Assembly: GCA_023525715.1 (NCBI GenBank)
Contig: CM042012.1
Span: 57,098,705-57,162,704 of the forward strand
Direction of reading: 5' to 3'
Origin: Cichorium intybus
Taxonomy: Eukaryota; Streptophyta; Magnoliopsida; Asterales; Asteraceae
DNA: 64,000 nucleotides
A program made the translations under genes and the position numbers. Under the pieces are notes generated by a model that saw nothing but the letters and a program-made list of their open reading frames with translations, did not search any database and was not told the DNA's origin. This document shows positions 12,301-27,292 of the stretch, in pieces. Position 1 is the stretch's first letter; the number at the start of each line of letters is the position of its first letter.

Positions 12301-13438
12301 CGGTGATTGTTGATTGTCCGTGAATTCAATAAACGAAACCTGTGAAAATAATATTATTATTATATATATATAGCGGGTCCCACTCCATTATTATCCAATT
12401 TTACATATTTTACCTTAAAGAATTCATATTTTCATTTATACGTCTTCAATACGTATTGTTAAGTTTACCAACAATATTATATCATTTTATAAAACACAAA
12501 ATATACCATTAAAATGGTATCGTCGATACGAACAACCTGACATCAAAATTTCATATTATGGGTATCAGTTTTATATTTAATATTTTCTTTCTCTTTAAAA
12601 AAAATTATATTTACATTTAAACCCTATACTCTTATTAAAACTACAACTAATACCCTTTCGGTAATTCGTTAGAGATTTTTAGTTAAAAAGTTGATATTAT
12701 TAAACTACGATTTTTGCAGATTATATTTTTATAAACAAAAATTATTTATCTTATATAAAAACTATTAAATCTATTTAAAGAGTGTTTAAGGGTATGTTTT
12801 GTCATAAACAAATTCTAAAAGCTATAATTATCAAATCTATGTATCTTGAGGGCCGCTATAAGAAAATAAACATACTATAAGTAGAAGCTCAACTTCTCTC
12901 ATTTTTCTTCACAAATTCACCAGAGCTTCTAGCTTCTTCTTTCTTTCTCCAATTGTTCTCCTTTTGACTAAGAGCATCGTCACTTCGCCGCACAAAACGT
13001 TGTTGTTTTGTGGTGATATTTCGCAGTGCTTCTCAAATACAATCGTTCTTATATCTAAACCGAATTTACGCTTCAAAGGTGAGTTCATACCCCTTCTTTT
13101 TATATGTATTCAAGTTTTTAAGGGGGAGAATACAAGTCATAATATTGAAATAATTATTTATACTCATCTGTAATAGTAGTAAACAAAATACAAATTTTGT
13201 AAACACCATTATTACAATAATTCAATTATAATTCCAAAAATAATATTGAATGATCTACTTACGAGGACGGTGTCTAGGCCGATCATTTAGGGTTAGGTTG
13301 TTGGATTTCCGAAAGGCTTATACGCTGAAAGGGTCCTGCCTCCCCATCCGATCTTCTACCTGGTCGTTCTTTATTTGATAGTCATGAGATATTATTGAAA
13401 TTAATAAATAGTATAATCATCTAAATAAGTTATTTCAA

Positions 13439-13569
<131 letters not shown>

Positions 13570-13888
13570 AATAATAAAAATAAACTATTATAGGTATAGT
13601 TTGGGGATACAAAGGTTACTATTATATTTTGAACAAAGTCAAATAATTATATAAAAATATATAATTATTATACATTACAATATTATCAAGGGAAATATGA
13701 TAATGGATATATACAATGGTTTCTCATATACAAATTTTACGTAAATAAGTTGATTAAATACATACATTTTGTGATATGTGTCTTCACAAGTACTTAGTTA
13801 AGTACTTACTATAAGTCCTGAAATTATAACCAGAGTCTCGGTAAGAGAACCCCGCACCTAAGCTGTTAGCTACAGTTAGACCGGCAGG

Positions 13889-15667
13889 TGTAAGACCCGT
13901 ATCCTGATTATAACATATACTTTAAATAAGAGTGTTAGGAATTATATGATTTTTGGTAGTTATAAAGCTAAGAAAAACTTTAGTTACAATTTCATATGAA
14001 AATCAGCATTTTGTGTCGTTTTTAGAAAAATCATAATTAATTCTAGGAAAATCGTTTGGACCTCAAACCAGTGCACAATGTTTACAAATTGAGTCTAGTA
14101 CAATTACCAAAAATAATAGTAAGCTTGAAAATGACATTATCTATGGTAAAAAATGCAATCTTTACTGATTAGTTCGGAATTGACAGATTAGATAGTCTGT
14201 TTTCAAAAATTCATAATAAATTATAGAAAAATCGTATAAATACGTAAAATACATCCCTGGAAAGGTATTGAGATAAATTTTTGGAATATCAAATAAAAAC
14301 GTGAATTTCATGTGTTTAAAGTCGGCTAAACCAGTCTTGAACAGACTGATTCTAGAAGGTATTAATTTCAACAAAGTTATATTATTAAAATATTTTGTCA
14401 AAAGTGTCATGCCATTTTTTATTCAAGAATTCAAGTATAAATACCCCCCAAAACATCTCATAAACCACACCAACAAATCTCAATCCAATATATATAGGTT
14501 TCTAAGCACTAGAGTGTAAGAAGTGAGCGGAAGGAAGGTCAAAAGCCTAACGAAGAAGTTATAGATCTCGACGACTGGTCATAAGGTAACTACAAACCTT
14601 TCTATAGCTTAATTAGGTATTGTAAAATAATTTTTGTGTTAAGAAGTAGAATATGTAATAAGTATAACATATTCATTTCCAACAATAGTAAACAAAAACC
14701 TTAAAAACGTCCTTATTATAACAATTCGTAATTCTGAAAATAATACCGATTGATTTACTTACGAGGACGGTGACTAGGCCGATTACTTGGGATCTGGTTG
14801 TTGGATTTTCCGAAAGGCTAAAATGCTGAAAGGATCCTGCCACCCCATCTAATCTTCTACCTGGCCGTTCTTTACTTGATAAATCATGGAGTATCATGTT
14901 GGAATTATTGAAGGGTTTTATGATGCGACTATAATATAGTTAATGATTAAGAAATGATAGATTTCTTATTATGTTAACAGTTAAAGTTGAAAGGAAATAC
15001 AAAGGCGAGAAAGATAAACGATATAGTCAACTACAATCAAGTGAGTCTTCTCACTATACTATAGGTGATATTGCATGCGTAGGAAGGAGGATAGGTTAGG
15101 CTAAGGTGGTCTTACCTATTATAATAATTGTATGAATTATTTCTATGATAATGATTGTTTGTGGACGGAACGGGAACAGCCCGCGAGCCAATAGGCGGAA
15201 CGGGAATAGCCTGCGAGTCATTAGACGGAACGGGAAAAGCCTGCAAGCGATAAGACGGAACGAGAACTGCTCGTGAGTCTTCAGGCGGAACAGGGATAGC
15301 CCGCGAGTCTCACAGACATATGAATGGTTATGATGTGTTCTATGTTGTGTGATGGATCGTATGATATTTTGAGGAACTCACTAAGCTCCGTGCTTACCCT
15401 TTCCCTATATAAACTACTGTTTCAGGTACATCAGGTACCATGGATGGCAAGGCGTGACGTGTATACACTGTGCTGCTTCATTGGAGGACTGTTTTTGAAT
15501 GGATGTTCCGCTATGTTGTGATTTCATTAACTTTTGTTAAACCTGGGATGTTTTCATTAAACTTATAAGTTATGGAATTTTATCAAAATTAATTAAGTGG
15601 CTTTTCTTATATTGAAGTGTTCGTTTAAATTTTTTTTAATTTTACCCTAAAATTTTGGGATGTTACA
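13889..15667 (+). mobile_element. Solo LTR 1 (1779 bp), TSD GCAGG
   Basis: Starts TGTAAGACCC, ends GGGATGTTACA and is flanked by GCAGG at 13884-13888 and 15668-15672. It has a TATA box (TATAAATACC) near 14437, a donor-like AAGTGAGT at 15040 and an acceptor-like GTTTCAGG at 15420-15426. No internal region remains. It shares family features with solo LTR 3 (38891-40657) and a downstream block with the LTRs of the element at 25922-30321. Confidence 0.88.
15155..15310 (+). repeat. Tandem hairpin repeats in solo LTR 1
   Basis: Five units of about 32 bp, each with GACGGAAC or GGCGGAAC followed by a 4-5 bp stem, a 5 base loop and the complement (CGGGAACAGCCCG in the first, CGAGAACTGCTCG in the fourth). 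The fourth unit changes both stem sides so pairing is kept; others keep it through G-U type changes. Confidence 0.75.
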
Positions 15668-16237
15668 GCAGGTCTGGGGTTGACAAATGTCATAACATTT
15701 CGACGCCTGAAGAACGTCGCAGCAGGCCTACAAGTTACAGTATGGTTATAGGGTGTCTCACATGGAAAAACAATCAACTTTATAATTTGTTTACGTGGAA
15801 TCATCTATTTTAACGGATTTATACTACAAACTATTTTATACATTTTAGTCTTTGGGACTTGGGCATTTTATGAGAAGATATTGGATTTTCTCGGTTTACA
15901 ATACTATCATTTACAAACAAAAAGGACTTTTCTTATACAAAAATCTTATGAACTCACCAACATAATGTTGACACTTGAAAAATCACTTGTATTCTCAGGT
16001 AACAATTAGTCAGGACCGACTATCCTTTTGGGATGGGACGCAAAGACGTCTCCTTTATTTATTTCGTTATCGTACTGTAATCAGTTTAAACAATACCGTT
16101 TGAATAATGTAACTTTCCAATTTCAATGTAAGATGGTTGTTTATTTACTTATGTTTCAATGTATACAATGGTTGTGATACTACGTTTCGTTCCACCCTCA
16201 GACGATTCCGCCATCGTGGTTTGAGGGTGTGACAGAT

Positions 16238-16250
16238 TGGTATCAGAGCA
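16238..16250 (+). other. Primer binding site, initiator tRNA-Met
   Basis: TGGTATCAGAGCA begins four bases after the LTR end (16234). It is complementary to the 3' end of initiator tRNA-Met, the usual primer of plant Ty3 and Ty1 elements, and fixes the LTR/internal boundary. The stretch 16251-16678 is the untranslated leader; nothing else is seen in it. Confidence 0.9.
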
Positions 16251-16678
16251 TTGTTTATAGTGAACTAAGTATATCAATCCATTAAAGATATACAACTATA
16301 AATACAATGGGACTAAAACTCTCTAAAAACATTCTGTACAAAATATACTTTCAAAATACAATGATATTTTATAAAGTATAAGTACAAGTACATACATACT
16401 ACAACAGTGTCATAACCAGAACAATACAAGATTAATAAGATGAGTTGAACGCCACGAGTAGGCCTAAGTAGTTATGTAATCATACCTAGGATAGATAGAG
16501 TCTGATCAACTATATTGGTCCATGGTGTGGGTAACATCTACTTAGGGATAGTCGTATGGAACAACAAGTCTAAAAACTTACCAAGAACCCTATACAAAGA
16601 AACTCTTAAATACTATAGGAGTATTTCTACACCTAGACACTTTACAGACCCCTCATACCCCATTCTTGCACAGACATC

Positions 16679-17449
16679 ATGGCAGGATTTCATTTGCCAG
16701 GAGACCCTTATTTTCCTGGGGAGGGAAACGGAGGATGGCTCGATGAGGAGCCGGAGGAAGAACCAGAAGAAATTCCAGAGGAAGAACCAGAGGAAGCTTC
16801 AGAGGAAGAAGATCAATGGGAAGAAGAAGATTCTGATGACGAGCCCGAGGTCATCAACCCACCCTATCCAGTCCGCGACATGCATGCACCAGCGCCAGCG
16901 GCGACTTTTGAAGTATACCGCCACCACGGTAGCCCATTGTGGAGACGTACTCCTCGAAAGAGGGTACTTCCCATCCATCGCCCTCTAATAATAAATGAAT
17001 CTCATCAGGACCCGACGTCTGTTTGGGCAGAACACCTACACCGATGGAGTCGTGAACAGCAACAACGCCCTCCTTACGGCAAGAGCCATCTTTATTTTGA
17101 CCTCAGCGAGGGAGGCCCGGCTGACAGAGCCTTACCTGTCACGATTAGTCGTATCAACCGCTTGGACGAACAAACTAGGGAGATCACTAGTCAAATCTAT
17201 GATGTGGGAGCCACTACTGAGATCACCACCGCTCGCGTCTGACGCCTCGATGAGACTCATGACGGTATCTCAATGAGGGTTGACTCGCTCGAGGAAGACA
17301 GAAGGACTGCCATGGAGATGTTCAGGGAGACCTTCGAGCGATTGCAGGATGCCGAACAGAGGATAAGAGACGTGGAGCAGAGGGCCGAGGAGGCCATACG
17401 GGAGGCTGCAGAGTTGAGGGCACAGGTAGCTGCGCTCCGGGGAGCATGA
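16679..17449 (+). pseudogene. Extra ORF upstream of gag (acidic / coiled coil)
   Basis: A sense ORF between primer binding site and gag. Residues 20-70 are Glu/Asp-rich repeats (EEPEEEPEE); the middle has a Pro/Arg-rich part. After an in-frame TGA at 17240-17242 the frame stays open to 17449, encoding a helical, heptad-like tail (FRETFERLQDAEQRI, then EEAIREAAELRAQVAAL) predicted by eye as coiled coil. The same tail is open in the copy at 33561-33869, so the TGA is private to this copy. I do not know the function. Similar proteins are, as I recall, common in Asteraceae annotations; a structural or Gag-accessory role is only a guess. Confidence 0.7.
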
Positions 17450-17783
17450 GGATTTGGCTCGCTATGAGAAATGTTTACTCAATTTGGATATATATTATAA
17501 ACTTATGGGTAAACTCTATGCACTACTCATTATTGTAGGTAGGCGCGACCCTACAATTAAGTGATTACACTCTTTGGGGGTCGTTATGCCACTCGTTTGT
17601 TGTTATGTACTGAAGACCTCTACGAAGGTCAAAAATTTCCTTCTCAAATCGTGTAATGCTACAAAGTATTATTAATATGATGACATATTTATAAAGTAGT
17701 ATACAAGTGTTTGATATGTATACATGATACTGGAAATATGTTTACAAAAAAATTTTTTAATAATAATAATAAACGTGTAATAG

Positions 17784-18905
17784 ATGGATGCTGATACCCC
17801 CCACGCCGCTGAGACCGCAGAAATACCAGAGACACCAATGATGGATACTGCTACCTTCCAAGCCGCCGTAACTGCCGCGGTGACAGCTGCAATTGCCCAG
17901 CTAAATTCAAATGGAACAAATGGAAGCGGAAGTAAGAACGCCACTAACGATTCCACAAATAGAGAAACACCAAGCCACCCGCGAGTATGTACATACAAAG
18001 ACTTCCCGAATTGCAAACCGGTGACTTTTCATGCGACTGGAGGTGTTATCGCTCTTACAAGGTGGATCGAGAAAACTGAGTCGATCTTTGACATTTCTGC
18101 TTGTCCCGAGGAATACAAAGTCAAATACTCCACTTGTACTTTTGCTGATACGGCCATGTCCTAGTGGAAGGGTAATGTTAAGAGCCTGACACTCCGTGTA
18201 GCCAACTCAATGAGTTGGGGAGAACTAAAGAACATGTTGATGAAAGAGTATTGTCCCAGAGGAGAGGTTCAGAAACTAGAACAAGAATTGTGGAACCTTA
18301 CAATGAAGGGTGCAGATATAACCACTTACACCAACAGGTTCAATGACCTGGCAACCCTTTGCCCCTCAATGGTCACACCAGAATCCGTGAAGGTGGAGCG
18401 TTATATCTGGGGGCTATCCCCTCTAATTCAAGGAAATGTGGAATCAGCAAGCCCAGCCACGTACGACATTGCTAAACGACTGGCTCAACGACTAATCGAC
18501 CATGGAGTTCGCCAAGGCACCACGACACTCAAAACCGAGCCACCAAAAGGAAGAGACCACAAGAGAAAATTCTGGAACAGGGGGAGAGATCAACAAAACC
18601 AAGGAAACGCTAAAAGACAACAAGCAGTGACGATCCATGCCGCTACTCTCCCTACCGCTCCAATACAAAACAAACAATACAGTGGAAACCTACCCAAGTG
18701 TAGCAAGTGCAACTACCACCACCACGGAGCTTGTATGCACTACACAAATTGTGGCAAAAAGGGTCATACTTCTCGCTTCTGCAAGGCACCAGCTCCACAA
18801 ACACCCCAAGCCTCTAATGTTGGGGTGACTCAAGCTTGTTACGGTTGTGGAGAAACAGGACATTACAAGCGCGATTGCCCGAAAACAAAGACTGTTGGGA
18901 GAAAT
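17784..18905 (+). pseudogene. Ty3 gag, plus-strand element
   Basis: Gag (capsid/nucleocapsid) start of a single gag-pol frame. It starts at ATG 17784 (MDADTPHAAETAEIPET) with an Ala/Thr-rich N-terminus, then the retrotransposon gag core (WNLTMKGADITTYTNRFNDL) and two zinc-knuckle type motifs: an unusual CxxC-YHHHGAC-type cluster at about 18700-18780 and a classical CYGCGETGHYKRDC at about 18838-18880. A TAG at 18162-18164 replaces the second-last Trp of MSWW as seen in the copy at 32850, so this copy cannot make full Gag. Confidence 0.85.
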
Positions 18906-20716
18906 GGAAGGGTCCTAACTATGGGACGCACAGAAACAGTGGAGGATCCCACGGTGGTTACCGGTACGTTCCTCGTTAATAATTCATATGCCTGTGTACT
19001 ATTCGATAGCGGTGCGGAGAGGAGTTTCGTAAGTCATAAGTTCAAATACCTACTAAAACAAAAATCTAAACCACTCAATGAAACGTTTACGGTAGAAATG
19101 GCAAATGGCAAAACAGAAAACACCAACAATATATACATAGGTTGTACACTTACCCTAGATAATCACTCCTTCCAAATCGACTTAATGCCTGTTAAAATAG
19201 GAAGCTTTGACGTGATTGTTGGTATGTATTGGCTAATTCATCACCATGCTGACATCATCTGCTACGAACGGGGACTCAGACTTCATCTACCGAATGGCAA
19301 CACCCTTGTCGTCTACGACGACAAACCCAGTACCAACCTCCGAATCGTGTCTTGCATCAAAGCCCTAAAATACCTACAGAAAAGATATCATGCCTTCCTA
19401 GCCCACGTTGTTGACGAGAAGAAAGAAGTAAAGAGCATCAAAGAGATTCCTGAAGTCTGCATCTTTTCTGACGTATTCCCAGAAGACCTCCCAGGTGTGC
19501 CGCCCATACGACAAGTCAAATTCAGAATCGATTTGATTCCTGGAGCCACCCCTGTAGCAAAAGCGCCATATCGGTTAGCCCCGTCAGAAATGCAGGAATT
19601 ATCTAGTCAACTGAACGAACTACTAAGTAAAGGGTTCATTAGACCGAGTTTCTCACCTTGGGGAGCACCGGTCTTGTTCGTGAAGAAGAAGGATGGATAA
19701 TTCCGTATGTGCATTGATTATCGGGAATTAAATAAGCTCACTATCAAGAACCGATATCCGTTACCCTGAATTGACGACCTATTTGACCAACTCCAAGGAT
19801 CGAGTTACTTCTCCAAAATTGATCTAAGGTCGGGGTACCATCAGCTCAGAGTTCAGGAGGAAGATGTTCCTAAGACAGCATTTAGGACTCGTTACGGTCA
19901 TTACGAGTTCATTGTGATGCCATTCGGATTGACTAACGCACCTGCAGTGTTCATGGACCTAATGAATCGCGTATGCCGACCTTACTTAGATAAATTCGTG
20001 ATAGTTTTCATCGATGACATACTAATCTATTCACGAAGTAAGGAGGAACATAGTCAACATCTGCGACAAGTTTTGGAGACATTAAGAACAGAAAAGTTGT
20101 ATGCAAAATTCTCAAAATGTGAATTTTGGATTCGAAAGGTGGGTTTTCTAGGACACGTAGTCAGCGAGAAAGGGATACATGTGGATCCCTCCAAAATCAA
20201 AGCCATTGAAAACTGGGAAGCACCGAGAACACCGACGGAAATTCGCCAGTTTTTGGGTCTCGCTGGCTATTATCGAAGATTCATACGTAACTTTTCAAAA
20301 ATCGCAAAGCCACTTACTGTCCTGACACAGAAAGGAGTAACCTTCAACTGGGAGGATAAACAAGACGTCGCCTTCCAGACTCTAAAGAAAGCATTATGCA
20401 GCGCTCCTATTCTGTCCCTTCTAGAAGGAATAGAAGACTTTGTGGTTTACTGCGATGCATCAAATCAGGGTCTGGGTTGCGTGCTCATGCAAAGAGAAAA
20501 AGTCATTTCCTATGCTTCGAGACAACTTAAAACCCACGAGGTCAACTACACCACGCATGACCTCGAGTTGGGGGCAGTAGTGTTCGCATTAAAGATCTGG
20601 AGACACTACCTATACGGCACTAAGTGTACGATCTTCACTGACCATAAGAGTCTCCAGCATATCCTCCACCAAAAAGAGCTCAACATGAGGCAACGACGAT
20701 GGGTAGAACTACTAAG
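18906..20716 (+). pseudogene. Ty3 protease-RT-RNase H, plus-strand element
   Basis: Continues the gag frame. The aspartic protease active site is VLFDSGAERSF (about 18997-19030); then comes RT with MCIDYRELN, FIDDILIYS (about 20010-20035) and FLGLAGYYRRF, then RNase H (VVYCDASNQG). Two nonsense changes are visible: TAA at about 19699 (TCA elsewhere) and TGA at about 19770 (CGA elsewhere, consistent with deamination of a methylated CpG). RNase H is split by a 470 bp MITE after 20716. Confidence 0.85.
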
Positions 20717-21186
20717 CTATGCAGTTAATCGCGCCGGTATAGCGCCGGTATCGCGGTTCGCGGTGGTCAACATAATCGCGGTTCAGTTTAGCAGTGGAAA
20801 ATAGCGGTACCGATAAAATCGCCGCGATTTACCGCTATTTTCCGCGATTTACCGCGATAATTAATCGCGATTTACCGCTATTATCCGTTTGGAGGATTTT
20901 CATGAAGAAGTGAATGGTTTAGCCGATGTTGACTCGGATGTCGATTAAATTTGAATTTGATACTTTGACATTTTCTATATTAGAATGTTATGTTATGTGA
21001 CTTATGTATTAAATTAAGCCTTATGTGAAGGTTTTTAAATGACTTTTATGATATTAATTCTACTAGTAGTAGTCTAATATATAAATTATACATATTACTA
21101 TACCACCGCTATTTTTCCGCGAGAACCGCAAAATTAAATATCGGTAGGTTACCGCTATTACGGTTTTGACCGCGATAACAGCATAG
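20717..21186. mobile_element. hAT-like MITE (470 bp), 8 bp TSD CTACTAAG
   Basis: Flanked by CTACTAAG at 20709-20716 and 21187-21194; removing it and one copy restores the RNase H sequence found in the other Ty3 copies. Termini are inverted repeats: left CTATGCAGTTAATCGCG, right (reverse complement) CTATGCTGTTATCGCGG. Several internal CCGCGATTTACCGCTAT-like subterminal repeats may be transposase binding sites. No coding capacity. The 8 bp duplication points to the hAT superfamily. Confidence 0.88.
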
Positions 21187-22780
21187 CTACTAAGTGATTA
21201 TGAATGTGAAATTCGTTATCACCCAGGAAAGGCCAACGTAGTGGCAGATGCCCTCAGTCGAAAGGAGTACTCACGTCACCGAGTGAAGTCATTAACAATA
21301 ACGATCCATTCCCATCTGTCCACTCAGATCAAAGAAGCACAACTAGAAGCCTTAACACCCGAGAATGTCGCAAATGAAGCCTTGCGAGGGATGGATAAAA
21401 ACCTTGAAGTTAAGGATGACGGAGCTCGTTACCTCATGAACCGAATTTGGAACCCCGAGATTCGGCGGATACAGAGACATTATCATGAATGAAGCTCACA
21501 AGACTAGATACTCTGTTCATCCTGGGTCCGACAAAATGTACCTGGATCTCAAGAAACTGTATTGGTGGCCAAACATGAAGGCAGAAATTGCTACTTACGT
21601 GGGCATGTGCCTGACTTGCGCCAAGGTTAAAGTAGAATACCAAAAGCCCTCGGGTTTGCTAATACAACCAGCAATACCTGAGTGGAAGTGGGAGCGGATA
21701 ACAATGGACTTCATAACCAAATTACCAAAGACAACCAGTAGGTTAGACACTATATGGGTAATCGTCGATAGGTTAACCAAATCCGCTCACTTCCTGCCAA
21801 TCAAGGAGGCTGATAGGACGGATAAGCTGGCGAGGCTCTACCTCAAAGAAATTGTAAAATTGCACGGTGTGCCAAAATCAATCATCTCGGATAGAGACAG
21901 CCGGTTCACTTCACACTTTTGGCAATCATTACAAAAGGCTATGGGAACCAGACTTGATATGAGCACAGCTTACCATCCACAGACCGACGGGCAAAGTGAA
22001 AGAACCATCCAGACGCTGGAAGACATGTTGAGAGCTTGTGTGATAGACTTCGGTAAAGCATGGGACACCCACTTACCGCTCATCGAGTTTTCATACAACA
22101 ATAGTTATCACACGAGCATTAAAGCTGCTCCATTTGAAGCCCTCTTTGGACGCAAGTGCAGATCCCCTCTATGCTGGGCTGAGGTGGGTGATACTCAGTT
22201 AGCTAGAGGACAAGCGCCTAACAACATTCTTACCGGTCATGAGATCATACGAGAAACGACAGAGAAAATCGTTCAGATTCGTGAACGACTAAAAGCATCT
22301 CGAGACCGACAAAAGAGCTATGCAGATAAACGACGCAAACCCTTGGAATTCCATGTTGGTGACCGAGTGTTGTTAAAGGTCTCACCATGGAAGGGGATGA
22401 TACGTTTTGGAAAACGTGGAAAACTAAACCCAAGGTACATTGGGCCATTTGAGATCCTTGCCATGATTGGCCCGGTAGCTTACAAACTTCAATTACCACA
22501 GGAACTCAGCAACGTGCACCCCACTTTTCACGTATCCAATCTGAAGAAGTGTCTGTCCGATGAAACTATCGTCATTCCACTTGATGAGATTGAAATAAAC
22601 GAAAATCTCCACTTCGTTGAAGAACCTGTGGAAATAATGGACAGAGAAATCAAGAGGACGAAACAAAGCCGCATACCGATAGTGAAGGTCCGCTGGAATG
22701 CCAAGCGTGGACCTGAATTTACCTGGGAACGTGAGGATCAAATGAAACGGAAATACTCACATCTTTTCTCAAACCCTTGA
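21187..22780 (+). pseudogene. Ty3 RNase H end, integrase and chromodomain, plus-strand element
   Basis: After the MITE, the RNase H end (YHPGKANVVADALSRK) leads into integrase. An extra A near 21451 shifts the frame relative to the other copies; the frame resumes at 21485 and stays open to TGA 22778-22780. The integrase core (TMDFITKLP, SDRDSRF, YHPQTDGQSER), C-terminal GPFEIL segment and chromodomain-like end are all present. Sequence 22781-22835 holds the likely polypurine region before the 3' LTR. Confidence 0.85.
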
Positions 22781-22835
22781 GAATCTACTTAAAGTGCTAA
22801 ATTTCGGGACGAAATTCCTTCTAACGGGTAGATGA

Positions 22836-25109
<2,274 letters not shown>

Positions 25110-25345
25110 AGTTGGGTATATATTATAATAACATTCTTGTTAATGCTAAAATGTATAAAATAGTTTGTAGTATAAATCCGTTAAAATAGATGATTCCACG
25201 CTTAGCATTCCAGTGTTGGGTATATATATGAATATGTGTGAAATAACTTATTTAGATGATTATACCATTTATTAATTTCAATAATATTCCACGCTTAGCA
25301 TTCCAGCGGACCTTCACTATCGGTATGCGGCTTTGTGTCTAACCC
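25110..25345. other. Second inverted junction with filler DNA
   Basis: Joins the plus-strand LTR to minus-strand integrase. It contains about 57 bp matching 6437-6494 and about 65 bp matching 6986-7050 (both LTR, minus orientation), two copies of TTCCACGCTTAGCATTCCAG (ending 25213 and 25307; the integrase end) and two copies of GTTGGGTATATAT. A jump near 25336 deletes most of the integrase C-terminal half. The pattern again suggests repair by template switching. Confidence 0.75.
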
Positions 25346-25921
25346 ACCGGTTGTCTTTGGTAATTTGGTTATGAAGTCCATTGTTATCCGCTCCCACTTC
25401 CACTCAGGTATTGCTGGTTGTATTAGCAAACCCGAGGGCTTTTGGTAATCTACTTTAACATTGGCGCAAGTCAGGCACATGCCCACGTAAGTAGCAATTT
25501 CTGCCTTCATGTTTGGCCACCAATACAGTTTCTTGAGATCCAGGTACATTTTGTCGGACCCATAATGAACAGAGTATCTAGTCTTGTGAGCTTCATTCAT
25601 GATAATGTCTTTGTATCCGCCGAATCTCGGGGTCCAAATTCGGTTCATGAGGTAACGAGCTCCGTCATCCTTAACTTCAAGGTTTTTATCCATCCCTCGC
25701 AAGGCTTCATTTGCGACATTCTCGGGTTTTAAGGCTTCTAGCTGTGCTTCTTTGATCTGAGTGGACAGATGGGAATGGATCGTTATTGTTAATGACTTCA
25801 CTCGGTGACGTGAGTACTCCTTTCGACTGAGGGCATCTGCCACTACGTTGGCCTTTCCTGGGTGATAACGAATTTCACATTCATAATCACTTAGTAGTTC
25901 TACCCATCGTCGTTGCCTACT
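25310..25921 (-). pseudogene. Ty3 integrase N-terminus and RNase H end, copy C
   Basis: Minus-strand element C, downstream part. The integrase N-terminal region (IIMNEAHKTRYSVH, zinc-binding CLTCANVKVDYQKP) is present, but the catalytic core is deleted at about 25336, where the frame jumps to the chromodomain end. The RNase H end (HPGKANVVADALSRK) is intact up to 25921, where a 4.4 kb element is inserted; the rest of RNase H resumes at 30322. Confidence 0.82.
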
Positions 25922-27292
25922 TGTAACACCCGGTTTTTAATAAAACATCTTCATTTAAATAAATATCAATTTATTCAATAATTAACATTTTGAAGATATT
26001 TAAAAATCATTTTAAACATCAATTCACTACATGAATCCCCGATTAAGCAGCATCAGTGTGTACCCGTCATGCCTGTCCGTCATTTCCACCTGTACAACCT
26101 GAAATGGTAATTTAAAAGGGAAAGGATAAGCACACGGCTTAGTGAGTTCCAACAACTACACAGCATATCAGCTACACATACTTTATCCCTAACAGGAAAA
26201 ATACAACCACACGTCACATAATCTGCTCTACCCAGTATATTGGATATAACCTCCTATACGTATCTGCTCAGTAAATCTAATTCTCCTGCTCAACACTTAG
26301 AGCCGCACATACCATGTACGTCGAGTCATGTGTATCTGCTCAGTATCTTTTGCTCGTATCTCTATATTACTCAGTACGTCGACCCCACACATACCATAAC
26401 CCAACCCATACAATTATAACAGGAAGGTATATTTCACAACTTGGTACTATTCATCAACATCTTATAAACATCTTATAAGCACACAAAATACAGTAAAGCA
26501 CATATAACGTCCACACAATGTAGTGAGAAACTCACCTGATTATAGTCGACTACAGCGTTTATCTCTGCTTCGTATTCCCTCTTTAACTGTTAACACCGTA
26601 AGACATTTATCACTCTTTAATTCTTAACTAACTTATAGTTGCATCATTAAACTCTTCCATAATTCCAACATGATACCTCGTGATTTATCAAGTAAAGGAT
26701 AGCCAGGTGGAAGATTAGTTGGGGTGGCAGGATCCTTTCAGCATTTTAGCCTTTTGAAAAACCCAACAACCAGATCCCAAGTAATCGGCCTAGACACCAT
26801 CCTTGTAAGTAAATCACTCGGTGTTATTTTTGGAATTACGAATAGTATAACCTCTACATATTATAGTTTAACACTTATAAGTACTAGAGAAATACGATAG
26901 TGATTACTCACTTAAGATTGGCGTTTTCCGTTCCGCTCTTCCAACACTTCCCGAGCACCTCGTTACCGGCTACCGCTCGCTCCTAACTCCTCCCGACCTA
27001 TTTTCCTCACCAGAACACTCCTCGATATCGTAAGGTTGTTTGGTGTTTATTGTGGGTTGAAATGAAGAAGTTAGGTCTCTATTTATAGGGCTTGAAAACA
27101 CTATTCACGACGTCATCACGACGTCATCACGACATCATCGTCGACGTCATCACGACGTCATCACGACATCATCGTCGACGTCATCACGAGGTAAGCGCTT
27201 ACTTCATTTCTCGGATACTATTCATGCCGGAGTACTATTCACGTCGGAGTTACTATTCACAACATTTTTTTTTTTGAAAAACGGCCGTTACA
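25922..27292 (-). repeat. 3' LTR of the LARD-like element
   Basis: Left LTR. Relative to the right LTR it lacks about 21 bp near 26925 and has five GACGTCATCAC units (27107-27190) where the right LTR has three. A block at 26685-26838 is shared with the Tekay-like LTRs and solo LTR 1. Confidence 0.9.

Noticed and set aside
15155..15310. CRISPR-like array
   Set aside because: Repeats have no regular unique spacers, lie inside an LTR, and the genome is eukaryotic.
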